Source: Phytoseiulus persimilis
Lineage: Eukaryota > Arthropoda > Arachnida > Mesostigmata > Phytoseiidae
Length of the DNA: 64,000 nt
Assembly (NCBI GenBank): GCA_037576195.1
Contig: CM075102.1
Location: 6,758,001 to 6,822,000 of the forward strand
Direction: 5' to 3'
The position numbers and the translations under genes were made by a program. Under the pieces are notes generated by a model that saw nothing but the letters and a program-made list of their open reading frames with translations, was not told the DNA's origin and did no database searches. This document shows positions 21,703 through 30,024 of the stretch, in pieces (position 1 is the stretch's first letter; each line of letters begins with the position of its first letter).

Positions 21703-21753
21703 GGGGTTGCTCTCTAGCACTCAATTACTTAACCTCCCGAACGTCGTTTCGAG

Positions 21754-22280
21754 ATGTCCTCGCCTCAGGAACAGCAGATGGTCCCGACTCCCTCAAACGA
21801 AGATGACATTTTTGTCATTATCCTCCCGAGGAGGATCGTCCAGGCCTTACGAATGCTGCGTAGGCTTAGTGGGGGAAGACCCTGCTTAATGATAGTTGTC
21901 TGTGGCATTTGTGTGCTGCTTTGGATTGTTTTCGGTAAGTAAATTCGTCTGTCACTCTGATTGTTATTTATTTTGCTATTCCTTTTTCTCATTCAATTCC
22001 TTGTTTCACTTATCATTGTGCTCTTCATTCAGACAATCGGGCCCTGCCGAGGCTGGTCCAGCTTGAAGAGGTCCTGCGAGAGAGGATCGACCTGGCCCAG
22101 TTTCTCTGTGAGAGACTTGGGCAGCACTGGGTGTGCTTATCCTCCGCGACCAGACGATGTCTGGTCCTGAGGACAGAAGTGCCTGTGCCCATGGTGGCAG
22201 TCTGCCGGATGCAACGGCAGGCATTGCGAATGTTCGTCAGTGTGTGTCGCGAATTTCAAGTTTATCCATGTTTAGAATAA
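21754..22280 (+). CDS. Antisense gene 1 (copy A): spliced type II membrane protein
   Basis: Two exons. Exon 1 is 21754-21934; intron 21935-22032 (98 bp, TTCG then GTAAGT; TTCATTCAG acceptor after a pyrimidine-rich stretch); exon 2 is 22033-22280. Splicing is phase 1, keeps the frame open and gives 142 codons. The N-terminus is short and charged. One membrane anchor (PCLMIVVCGICVLLWIVF) ends exactly at the intron. Exon 2 encodes a helical, then cysteine-containing ectodomain (RERIDLAQFLCERLGQHWVC; five further Cys). AATAAA (22276-22281) overlaps the TAA. No signal peptide precedes the anchor, so I infer a type II orientation. I do not recognise a family. Copy B has a counterpart with the same architecture at 37542-38601, only weakly alignable (C.R...W.C pattern). 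Confidence 0.65.
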
Positions 22281-22448
22281 AAAAAATTCCTTCCTTTTTT
22301 TTGCACATACTTTCTTGGTGGTTACTCGATGAGTCTTGCTTCCTATGATGATTTCAGCTGGGATTCTCCTCATGACCACGAATCATCTATTCTTCTGAAG
22401 CATGTTTGAAAACATTGGAAAGGGGAGTGGGAGTCTTGACATTACTCG
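22281..22448 (+). other. Spacer between the two antisense genes (copy A)
   Basis: Short AT-rich spacer after the gene 1 polyadenylation signal. Gene 2 may have its own start site here (TTGACATTACTCGATG precedes its ATG), but no TATA box is visible. Confidence 0.4.
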
Positions 22449-23706
22449 ATGAGCGCTGATACATCGAGTGCCACTTCCAACCTTTCTTCCGCCTCTAGAG
22501 CTACTTTCTCTCGATCCGTACTCTCCACGATGGAACTCCAAGGGATCGACCACGAATGTTTCATTTCTCGTCAAAGTAGCGAGATGAATGTTCGATCAAT
22601 TGTTCATTACTTACGCGCGGCCCGTGGTGTGGCGAACTACATGTTGTTTGTGATTGCCGTGTTGTCGGTCGTACTTGGAATTTTGGTCTACTCGGGTATG
22701 TTTCAGACGTCGTGGCATATCTTGAATACGTTTCCGTGAGAGCTGCATTCCAATTTTCCGTTACTCTCCTACAGTTTTCCTCGTAAGCTCCACTTCCACG
22801 AAGAGTGAGCGCATGGTTCGCGAGGCCATGCACCCGCGAAACGCCACGAATCCGCAGTCGGTCGGACTTCTGACAACGGCTGCAACGACAAAACCGACAT
22901 CGACCGTGAGGACCTCAACCATTCCGAAATCTGTGAGATCCACAACGCCGACTCCAACAACACCAACGCATCGTACCTTCACTGAACAAGTGACTCGAGG
23001 GTATTTTCCAACCACGACCGTTCGCGCTGCCGGACATGGGGAACGTCGTCAAACAACCACTCGTCGTTGGGTTCCGAGTTCCACAACTCCAAGGAATACC
23101 CGTCTTTTCGGAACAACGACTCATCACTGGTATGTCGAGCATACGACCGCCGGGCGACGTTCCTATATCAGGCCGACTCAATCCATTTCATCGTCAACTC
23201 CTTCTTCGCGGGTCACATCGTCGTTTCTCACGACGGCATTTCCCACGGTATCAACTACAACCACCACTCGGTCTTCTTTGACCACTGCCGAGGGTGTTGT
23301 TGCCTCGGACCTGCCGCTTACGACAACAGCTCGGACTCTTCCTTCTACTTCCACAACCAGGCGTCTTACTTCTCCAAAGTCAATCACGCATTCAACGACA
23401 ACTGACGCCGCTTCCATATCGACTTTCTTGAGTTCGATTTCGGAAATGAGCACCGATTCGATTTCATCGACTTCGCCACCCAGGCGATTCGAATTGGATA
23501 TCCGTGAATATCATTGTTACCAGTTGTCGTATGTGCGAACCTGCATCTACCGCAGGGATCGACGCTGTGTCGTCATCCCTCTGCACATTCCGACTCCAGA
23601 TCGTTTGTCAGTTCGAAACTATGATCCAAGTAGTTTCGCTGCTTTTGGACAAGATGTATCTGAGATACAAAGGCTCTGTTCCAAATTTTCGATCTTCTCC
23701 GCTTGA
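22449..23706 (+). CDS. Antisense gene 2 (copy A): spliced, Ser/Thr-rich membrane protein
   Basis: Exon 1 is 22449-22695, intron 22696-22774 (79 bp; CTCGG then GTATGT, TCTCCTACAG acceptor), exon 2 is 22775-23706, giving 392 codons. The phase-1 intron falls inside the membrane anchor (MLFVIAVLSVVLGILVYS continues as V-FLVSS after splicing). The cytoplasmic end is Ser-rich. The ectodomain is a roughly 210-residue Thr/Ser/Pro mucin-like stalk, likely O-glycosylated. It ends in a compact C-terminal domain (FELDIREYHCYQLSYVRTC, then DRRCVVIPLHI and IQRLCSKF). That domain aligns with the end of copy B gene 2 (40720-40959), including Y.C...SY.R.C....DR.CV. AATAAA (23713-23718) follows the TGA. Function unknown; a mucin-like attachment or surface protein is inference. 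Confidence 0.7.
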
Positions 23707-23800
23707 TCGACGAATAAAGGTTCAAATCTTCAAATTTGTAAATAGTGAGACGTGCGTTTTATTATTTGGGAAGGCGAGATTCACAAGAAAGAGTTATATC

Positions 23801-24307
23801 TCAAATCTCTTCGGTTGTCGGTCGGTATGGTCCATCCTCCTGTTCAAGAGGCGGATCAGGCAAGTGAGCGTATGACCGCGCTCGAATTCGTCCGATCCAT
23901 CTCGTGAGAACGACCAATCCGGCGAGTACCGAGAGCACGTTTGTGACTACAAAGTATATCGACAGGAATTTGAACCAATATCCAATCGTCCGATCAGGAT
24001 CGGGAACCGGCGGCGATGGCGTCGACGGGTGCGTATGGTTGAAGTATGGAATCCAAACGTCTTCTCCTCCTACGGCAGTCCTATTCTTGATCAGGCATAC
24101 AACTTCTCTTGACGCCAATCTGAGGCAGCTCGCTTCGAGCTCCACGCAGTCGCATGGGAAGTTGTTCACGTTTGTTCGGGAAATCGTGCATGACCAGGTC
24201 ATCTTCTGACAATCAGTGTCGCAGTCGGAGTATGTGAAGTACCCCAACGCGCTACTGGCCATCACGCAAATCATGATGAACGCGATCATCATCTTGACGG
24301 TTTCCAT
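23801..24307 (-). CDS. ORF3 (copy A): small secreted, membrane-anchored Cys-rich protein
   Basis: The ATG at 24307-24305 directly follows CTTGCAG, an ideal splice acceptor, and overlaps the last 56 bp of pol in another frame. The protein has a signal peptide (MIAFIMICVMASSALG, residues ~6-22) and an ectodomain of about 85 residues with eight or so Cys and N-glycosylation sites (NRT, NHT). A Pro-rich linker, one membrane helix (FVVTNVLSVLAGLVVL) and a short basic/acidic tail follow. The ectodomain matches copy B ORF3 (YF.Y..DC, NFP.DC..L, LAS..VVC, GG.D.WI.Y.N.TH). Position after pol, signal peptide and type I anchor are envelope-like. It is much shorter than a fusion envelope and no fusion peptide or furin site is visible. 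It may act with the two antisense proteins. Confidence 0.75.
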   Translation of the reverse strand: METVKMMIAFIMICVMASSALGYFTYSDCDTDCQKMTWSCTISRTNVNNFPCDCVELEASCLRLASREVVCLIKNRTAVGGEDVWIPYFNHTHPSTPSPPVPDPDRTIGYWFKFLSIYFVVTNVLSVLAGLVVLTRWIGRIRARSYAHLPDPPLEQEDGPYRPTTEEI

Positions 24308-26237
24308 CTGCAAGTGATCTAAGTCTTTGGAACGTTTCTCTAGGCAGGCACTTCGTCAGAATATCAGCAACGTTCTGTGCTGTCGGGCAATAGTGGATTG
24401 TGACTTCTCCGCGCTGTAGTTTCTCTCGACAGTAGAAATGTCTCACCTCGATGTGCTTTGAGCGCTTGTGGAAAGAAGGGTTCTCAGCAAGAGCGATCGT
24501 CGACTGGTTGTCAACGAGCAACTTTGGTACGACTGGATGTCCAAGCTCTGCGAGTAAGCGCGCTGTCCAAATCGCGGTCTTGAGTGTCTCAGAGAGGGCC
24601 ACAAGCTCCGCCTCCATTGAAGAGAGCGTCACGGACGCTTGGCGGTTGCTCGCCCAAGAAATGACTCCACCTCCGAACCGAATCAATGATCCGGTGGTGC
24701 TCCGTCTCGTTTGCTCATCGCCAGCGAAATCTGCATCGCTGAAACACTCGAGCAGCTCTGGACCGCTCCCCGTGTACCGGAGACCGAAAGTCTTGGTACC
24801 TTGGAGGTAGCGCAGCACTTTCAATGCGAGATCCCAAAGACGTCTGGTGGGACGATCCAGGAACCTTGACAGGTATCCTACCACGTAACCGAGGTCAAAA
24901 CGCGTCGCAATCGTGAGGTACATCAAACCACCAACGATTGAACGATACGGCAGTTCTGGCTCGACTTCGTCACTGGGATTCGACTTGTAGCTGTTGTCCA
25001 TTGGGACCGCTGTTTCCTTGCATTTTGACATCTGGAATCTGTTTAGCAGTTCTTGGATATACTTTGATTGGTGGACACGAATGACGGAGTTGTCATCTGA
25101 TGATTCGACATGTAGACCGAGAAAGAACTCTAACTTCCTGGGAGTGATTTCGAACTCCTTACCGAGGTTCTCGAGAAACTCCTGCACGACCTTTTGGTCT
25201 GATCCCGCTGTCAATCCATCGTCAACGTACAGGGCAACCAAAATTCGTTTTGGGCCAATTGTGAAGTACACGCAAGGGTCAGCTTGGCTCTGTGTGAGTC
25301 CAAGTCCTGTCAGAACCTGGTCGATCTTCAGGTTCCAAGCCCTTGATGCCTGACGAAGCCCGTAGACCGCCTTCAAGAGTTTGCAGACTCGATTTGTTTC
25401 ATCTTCGAACCCTTTTGGTTGGTTCGTGTAGATTTCTTCCGATAGTTCCGAGTGCAGAAATGCTGTCTTAACGTCGAATTGGTATAGCTTCAATTTCTCC
25501 CGGGCAGCTATTGATAGTATTGTTTTGATGGTATCGAACCTAGCTACAGGCGAGTAGAGCTCTGTGAAATCTATACCTGGACGTTGGCTGAATCCTTGAA
25601 TGACCCATCTTGCACGGAACCTCTCGATGTTACCTAGGGCGTCTTCCTTTGCTTTGAAGATCCATCGATTCCCAACCGTGCGTTTGCCTTTTGGAAGTTC
25701 GGTGAGCTCCCAAACCTTGTGGAAATCGAGCGACGCCATCTCCTCTGCCATTGCACTAAGCCACTGTTGGCTGTAATTGGACTTGTGAACATCTTCTATA
25801 CATGTTGGTTCGTCAACCAAATTATTTACACCGGTGCTTACTGTTTCGCTGACACACATCGCAACGTGTGCGCTGCCGGCCTGGTACCTCTCCGGAGGAC
25901 GCAACTTGGATCGATCTCGTAGCTCGTATCTCCCGCGCCGTTCGTTGCGTTTTTCACTTGGGGCAGCCGCTCCTGCGGCGCCATGTCCTTCATTCGAGGA
26001 TTCTCTTTCCGGCACGGGGCCCGCGGATGCTGCTTCTTCTCTTGCTGATGCGTTCTCTCTGGTATCCGCTGACGGATTGGCTTCTTCGATCTGCTCTTCG
26101 CCGTTGCCTTCAGGCGCTTCTGCTTCGGCGGCATTCTCTGAGGCGACTCCTCCATCCAGTGGACTGGGAGTGCTCACCTTCACGTCTTTCGTCCTGACGA
26201 TCTGTCTGGTCTCGGGATACCACACACGATAGCTGAG
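24252..26237 (-). CDS. Copia copy A reverse transcriptase-RNase H
   Basis: This is the second half of the Copia polyprotein, in frame with the upstream part except for one TGA at 26238-26240. It starts with an acidic spacer, then the Copia RT: WLSAMAEEMASLDFHKVWEL, VGNRWIFKAKEDALGNIERF, FDVKTAFLHSELSEEIYTNQ, LKKAVYGLRQ-type LLKAVYGLRQASRAW, and catalytic YVDD at 25218-25229. RNase H follows: ECFSDADFAGDEQTRRSTTG (near 24735), SSMEAELVALSET, VDNQSTIALAENPSFHKRSK, ending ADILTKCLPRETFQRLRSL. The stop is at 24252. Length and motif order are normal for Copia, so apart from the TGA the enzyme looks intact. Confidence 0.95.
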   Translation of the reverse strand, partial: LSYRVWYPETRQIVRTKDVKVSTPSPLDGGVASENAAEAEAPEGNGEEQIEEANPSADTRENASAREEAASAGPVPERESSNEGHGAAGAAAPSEKRNERRGRYELRDRSKLRPPERYQAGSAHVAMCVSETVSTGVNNLVDEPTCIEDVHKSNYSQQWLSAMAEEMASLDFHKVWELTELPKGKRTVGNRWIFKAKEDALGNIERFRARWVIQGFSQRPGIDFTELYSPVARFDTIKTILSIAAREKLKLYQFDVKTAFLHSELSEEIYTNQPKGFEDETNRVCKLLKAVYGLRQASRAWNLKIDQVLTGLGLTQSQADPCVYFTIGPKRILVALYVDDGLTAGSDQKVVQEFLENLGKEFEITPRKLEFFLGLHVESSDDNSVIRVHQSKYIQELLNRFQMSKCKETAVPMDNSYKSNPSDEVEPELPYRSIVGGLMYLTIATRFDLGYVVGYLSRFLDRPTRRLWDLALKVLRYLQGTKTFGLRYTGSGPELLECFSDADFAGDEQTRRSTTGSLIRFGGGVISWASNRQASVTLSSMEAELVALSETLKTAIWTARLLAELGHPVVPKLLVDNQSTIALAENPSFHKRSKHIEVRHFYCREKLQRGEVTIHYCPTAQNVADILTKCLPRETFQRLRSLADGNRQDDDRVHHDLRDGQ

Positions 26238-28484
26238 TCATTCTTCGTCGATCCCGACAATGTAGCCTGGGAATCCTCTGGTGTCCAACTTGTCCTTCTG
26301 CGGGGTGCGGTTGTAAAACTTGCACTCGGTGCCAAATGCTCTGATGAGACTGATGTATGGTTTTCTCCTCATGACCATCTCGTACGGTGTCTTCCCGGTT
26401 GATTCGACAAACTGTACGCAATTCGTCGTGTGGGCGGAAAAGCTCACGGCTTCCGCCCAAAGGTACTTGGGCAGGCCATTGTCGATGAGCATGGTCCTTG
26501 CCAGGTCAAGCAACGATAGATTTAAACGCTCACTTACACCGTTAAGTTGGGGGGTAAAAGGAGGGGAGTAACTTACATCAGCTCCGATGGCACTCATGAT
26601 CTCCTTCACTCTTTGATTCTTGAACTCAGTCCCTTCATCAGAGTGGAGATGATACACAGTGAAACCGCTTTGATTCTGGAACCATTTGACGAACTCCGCG
26701 ATGTGGTCAGGCACTTGATCCTTTGATTTCAAGAAGTACACTTTTCGAAACCGAGTAATGTCGTCAGTCAGCGTGAGAAACAGATTCGCTCCTCCAAGAG
26801 ATCTCTTACGCATAGCGCAGGTGTCCGCGTGTATGTGCCCTGGTCTTGGAGCTACCACTTTCCCGGGATTCGGCCTGTTGCTCGAACGATGCATCTTGCC
26901 TTGGGTACATACGTCACATTTCACGAAGTCATTGATTATCTCGTATCCTTCGCGGTTCAGCATTTTCCTGAGGGTCTTAACGTTGATGTGAGCGAACATT
27001 TCATGTACCGCTTTCAGACTTACTCTCTTCTTCAGTCCCGCAACGTTTCCCTCCACTGGTTCACTTGCATGGAACACGAACAATCCATTTTGTTGCTCAG
27101 CTCGAATTTCATCGTTGTCTCGGAGTATGGTGATGGCCTCCTCAGTTACCAAAATGCGAAACTTCTCGTTTAGTAGCTTCGAAACTGAGATTAGATTTCT
27201 ACGAAGCCTGGGTACGTACAGAGCGTCCTTCAGACATAGCGTTGCGGTCTTGTTGTCGTTGTTCACTGGCACGATTGCGGTTCCTGACCCCTGTGCACTT
27301 AGGGTGTTGGATCCGCCGAGTGCGACCACTTGGTTGTCTTCGAACGGCTTGTAGTCCGTCATCCATTTCAGGCTGGTTAGCATGTGGTGGGTCGAGCCGC
27401 TATCAACAGCAAATATTTCTTCAGCACTTGCCTGATTGACTTCGGCTTGCTGGCATTCCACGATCAGGGCTCCAGCAATGTTGGCTTGCGGCGGTAGTGT
27501 TCTCGATTGTCCTCTGCCTCTTCCTCTGCCTCGAAATCCGCCTCTGCGTTGATTCCCGCCTTGTCGGGGAAGTCTGCAGGCTGATTGCATGTGTCCTCTC
27601 TGATTGCAGTTGTAACATATCACTTCGGATGACTGCACAGATGTTCTTCGGAAGTTTGATCTTCTGGCGAAGTTTCTTCTCCTGAAGTGTTGATTCCTTG
27701 AGGGCTTGAATCGGGAGAACATCGCTGTGATCTCGTTGACGTCACTTTGGTTCCTTCGAGTGGCTTCTCCTTCGATTAGATCCGTCAGTGTGTCCAGATG
27801 TTTGTCAGAGTCCAGTCGGGTGCTCCATCCCTGTCGGAACGGTTCCCATGAACTTGGAAGCGCCTCTAGAAGTTTGGAGCACTGGACATCGTCTGGTAAG
27901 TTGATTCCAACTGTGTTGAGCTCGAAGATGACTTTCTCGTAAGCGAGGAGGTTATCGCCAACGGATAGTCCTGGCTGGTATTCGAACGTCATGAACTTCG
28001 ACAGTGCCAGGCCCTTCCTTGTGCCTGTTGCGCGCGTGAACTTGTTCTTGATTCGGCGCCATATCTCCTGTGCTGCTATGTTATCTGCGTTGTCGAGGAA
28101 TAATGATGTGGCGAGATTCGGGTGTATCGAGTTGATTAGCACGTACCTCGCAGCTCTGTTTCCGATGGTGTAGTTCTTCATTTGCGTTTTGGTCTCTGGT
28201 GTGTTTGCTTGATCTGGAGCTGGTGGGTTGAGTTTCCCGATGGTTACAGGCCAGGCATACGGTTCTCCATCTAGTACGGATGGCATGACTGTGCGCCATG
28301 GTATGTAGTTCTTGCCGTCTAGTGCTAGGATGATGTTGGTTGCGACTCGTGGTCTTGGTCCACACACGATGGAATCTCCGGATGTGCTGAAGCTGGGTTC
28401 TGGATCAACTTCGAGACCGCCCAGTCCGTAGTGAACGAAGCCGTGGGGGCCTTGGGCATCTCTGGCGGATTGCTGTCTTGACAT
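26238..28484 (-). CDS. Copia copy A Gag-protease-integrase
   Basis: ATG at 28484, 748 codons. Gag occupies residues 1-330, with IPWRTVMPSVL, the UBN2-type Gag core (IWRRIKNKFTRATGTRKGLA; LPSSWEPFRQGWSTRL) and a CCHC knuckle (CYNCNQRGHMQSAC, about residue 290) followed by an RG-rich tail. The protease active site FAVDSGSTHHM is near residue 360. Integrase has its HHCC region (HEMFAHINVKT, CDVCTQGKMH; ~490-535) and the D,D,E core (HADTC ~553, HSDEGTEF ~615, SERLNLSLLDLAR ~652). The frame ends GYIVGIDEE then TGA where copy B reads GIDDGGLSYRV, so TGA probably replaces a Gly codon. A programmed stop is less likely because Copia normally makes one polyprotein. Confidence 0.95.
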   Translation of the reverse strand: MSRQQSARDAQGPHGFVHYGLGGLEVDPEPSFSTSGDSIVCGPRPRVATNIILALDGKNYIPWRTVMPSVLDGEPYAWPVTIGKLNPPAPDQANTPETKTQMKNYTIGNRAARYVLINSIHPNLATSLFLDNADNIAAQEIWRRIKNKFTRATGTRKGLALSKFMTFEYQPGLSVGDNLLAYEKVIFELNTVGINLPDDVQCSKLLEALPSSWEPFRQGWSTRLDSDKHLDTLTDLIEGEATRRNQSDVNEITAMFSRFKPSRNQHFRRRNFARRSNFRRTSVQSSEVICYNCNQRGHMQSACRLPRQGGNQRRGGFRGRGRGRGQSRTLPPQANIAGALIVECQQAEVNQASAEEIFAVDSGSTHHMLTSLKWMTDYKPFEDNQVVALGGSNTLSAQGSGTAIVPVNNDNKTATLCLKDALYVPRLRRNLISVSKLLNEKFRILVTEEAITILRDNDEIRAEQQNGLFVFHASEPVEGNVAGLKKRVSLKAVHEMFAHINVKTLRKMLNREGYEIINDFVKCDVCTQGKMHRSSNRPNPGKVVAPRPGHIHADTCAMRKRSLGGANLFLTLTDDITRFRKVYFLKSKDQVPDHIAEFVKWFQNQSGFTVYHLHSDEGTEFKNQRVKEIMSAIGADVSYSPPFTPQLNGVSERLNLSLLDLARTMLIDNGLPKYLWAEAVSFSAHTTNCVQFVESTGKTPYEMVMRRKPYISLIRAFGTECKFYNRTPQKDKLDTRGFPGYIVGIDEE

Positions 28485-28525
28485 CGTGATGCTGAACTGT
28501 GACTTCCTTGATTCACCGATGTATA

Positions 28526-28530
28526 CTTAC
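28526..28530 (-). promoter_or_regulatory. Candidate leader splice donor of Copia copy A
   Basis: On the element strand the leader between 5' LTR and gag reads GGTGAC then GTAAGTATAC, a near-consensus 5' splice site (exon end at 28531). Joined to the acceptor before ORF3 (AG at 24309-24308) it would make a subgenomic ORF3 mRNA whose first ATG is that of ORF3. Inference from sequence only. Confidence 0.45.
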
Positions 28531-28572
28531 GTCACCGACCCGCTCAACCTGAGTGTGTCGTGCTGATAACGC

Positions 28573-28950
28573 TGATAAGCCTTTTGGGGCCTGGCTCTAG
28601 CTTCTTTGCGGCTGGATGAGAAGATCGGTGGCGCGTACAAGACTTGCCTAGAGACGACGGCTACTGAATGAAAACGACAATTCTGGTGGACAGAATGTTT
28701 GGCTCCCCCAACACACTGAAGTTTTATTCCGGCTTCTATAGTCACTGACAGGGGAGAGTTACACGGCGAACACCGACGTTTGACGTCAGTCTACAGGCGT
28801 CCGATTTCTATCTCAGTGATCTACAGTATCGCCTGTGCGCGGATGATCATGCTCAAAGTTCACTGACGCTTCGCTTACACGACTGGCGTCTTCCCTGATT
28901 ACCAAAACTGTGCCGACGACTGCTCTGGGTAAAGCATCAAATACTCAACA
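28573..28950 (-). repeat. 5' LTR of Copia copy A
   Basis: Direct repeat of 21023-21400. On the element strand it starts at 28950 with TGTTGAG and ends at 28573 in CA. It is followed to the right by GGCAG, the target duplication, and the resumed BEL frame. Confidence 0.95.
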
Positions 28951-30024
28951 GGCAGAATCTATAGGAACAGAGCCACCGGAACAGTCCACGTCGGCCTCTG
29001 ACAGGAAATCACAAACGATGGAAGACATTCGGTTCCGGCGGACTTCGGAGGATGTCGGCTTCGAAAGAGAAGCGAGCGAAGATAAAGATGAGGAGGATGA
29101 GCTGGATGAAGCTCTGATCAAGAACTTCCGCGAGACTACATACCGTGATGAGACGAACCGTTACGTCATTCGGCTTCAGCTGAAGGACAATGTGTTGTCG
29201 CTGGGAGACAATCACATTTTGGCTCTCTCTCGGCTATATTCTCTCTTGAACAAGCTTCCGAAGGACCACATCAAACTCAAAGCTGTAGACCTGGAGATGA
29301 AGAAATACCTGGACGATGGTTTCATCGAAGCGGCACAGCCAAGGAAGGAGAATCAACTAGTTCATTACCTCCCGGTTCAGGCAGTGTTTAAACACTCCCC
29401 GGGCGCCCCGTTTGACCTGAAAACGAAGGTCTTCAAGTATGCATCTTCAAGAAGGTCAAATGAGGCAGGTTTGAATGATGTACTCCATCAGGGGCCGAAC
29501 ATGCTTCCAAACATAATCAAAGTACTCATGAAGTTTAGAGAATACAAATTCATGCTGACAGAAGACATTGAAAAGGCTTTCAACCAGTTCAAAATCGCAG
29601 AAGAAGACCGCACGCTTCTGCATTTCCTATGGCCCATGGGGATTTCCGAAAATGCGGCAGCACAGATTCAGAAGTTCTGGACAACGCGTCTCGACTTTGG
29701 CCTTCTAAGCTCGCCATCCCTACGCTGCCGAGGTATAAAACTGCACCTGGAAAACTCGGAACGTTTGTATCCGGATCAGACAGATTTCATCAGGGAAGTA
29801 TCGCAATCTTTCTACATGGATGATATTTGTTTCGGAGCGGACTCGATGGAAGAGGCAAAAAGAGAATCAAGCTACTTTTCGAAATCTTCGAACATGGCCA
29901 TTTTTCCCTAAAGAAGTGGGCCTCGAACTGCAAACATCTTGGTTCCGTCGTTGCAAAAATTTCACCAGTTCCAGACACTGGTGAAGAATTCAAACTAGAA
30001 CAAGAACGAAAAACCCTTCTCTAA
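28951..30024 (+). pseudogene. BEL/Pao reverse transcriptase part, resumed after Copia
   Basis: The BEL frame continues as GCAGAATCTATAGG, giving AESIGTEPPEQ. A spacer, then RT: RYVIRLQLKDNVLSLGDNHI, HYLPVQAVFKHSPGAPFDLK, FKYASSRRSNEAGLNDVLHQ, EDIEKAFNQFKIAEEDRTLL and catalytic YMDD at 29813-29824 in SQSFYMDDICFG. A frameshift near 29860 moves the next piece (LLFEIFEHGHFSLKKWASNC; HLGSVVAKISPVPDTG) to another frame, which stops at 30024. RNase H, integrase and 3' LTR are missing, replaced by the DDE_Tnp_4 element. Compared with known BEL RTs the copy is recently inactivated. Confidence 0.9.

Larger units (their letters stand above)
21023..28950 (-). mobile_element. Copia element copy A, complete, with 3' surface-protein cassette
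   Basis: A 7,928-bp Copia (Ty1-type order: integrase before reverse transcriptase) lies on the minus strand. It is bounded by 378-bp LTRs with TG..CA ends that differ at about 10 positions (about 97% identical). The 5-bp duplication GGCAG flanks it (21018-21022 and 28951-28955), and removing the element restores the BEL frame exactly. Order on the minus strand: 5' LTR, leader with a splice-donor-like site, Gag-protease-integrase, reverse transcriptase-RNase H, ORF3, then about 2.3 kb holding two genes on the opposite strand, a polypurine tract and the 3' LTR. One in-frame TGA (26238-26240) is the only obvious lesion in Gag-Pol. Confidence 0.95.

Noticed and set aside
22915-23453. Minus-strand ORFs opposite antisense gene 2
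   Set aside because: Low-complexity shadows of the Thr/Ser-rich stalk; no motif, and not conserved in copy B.
21754-23706. Antisense cassette genes as ordinary host genes trapped by Copia
   Set aside because: Not fully excluded, but the same gene order and homologous proteins occur in a second, diverged Copia, and the genes lie within LTR boundaries.
23801-24307. ORF3 as a classical class I fusion envelope
   Set aside because: Too short; no furin-type site, fusion peptide or heptad repeats visible.
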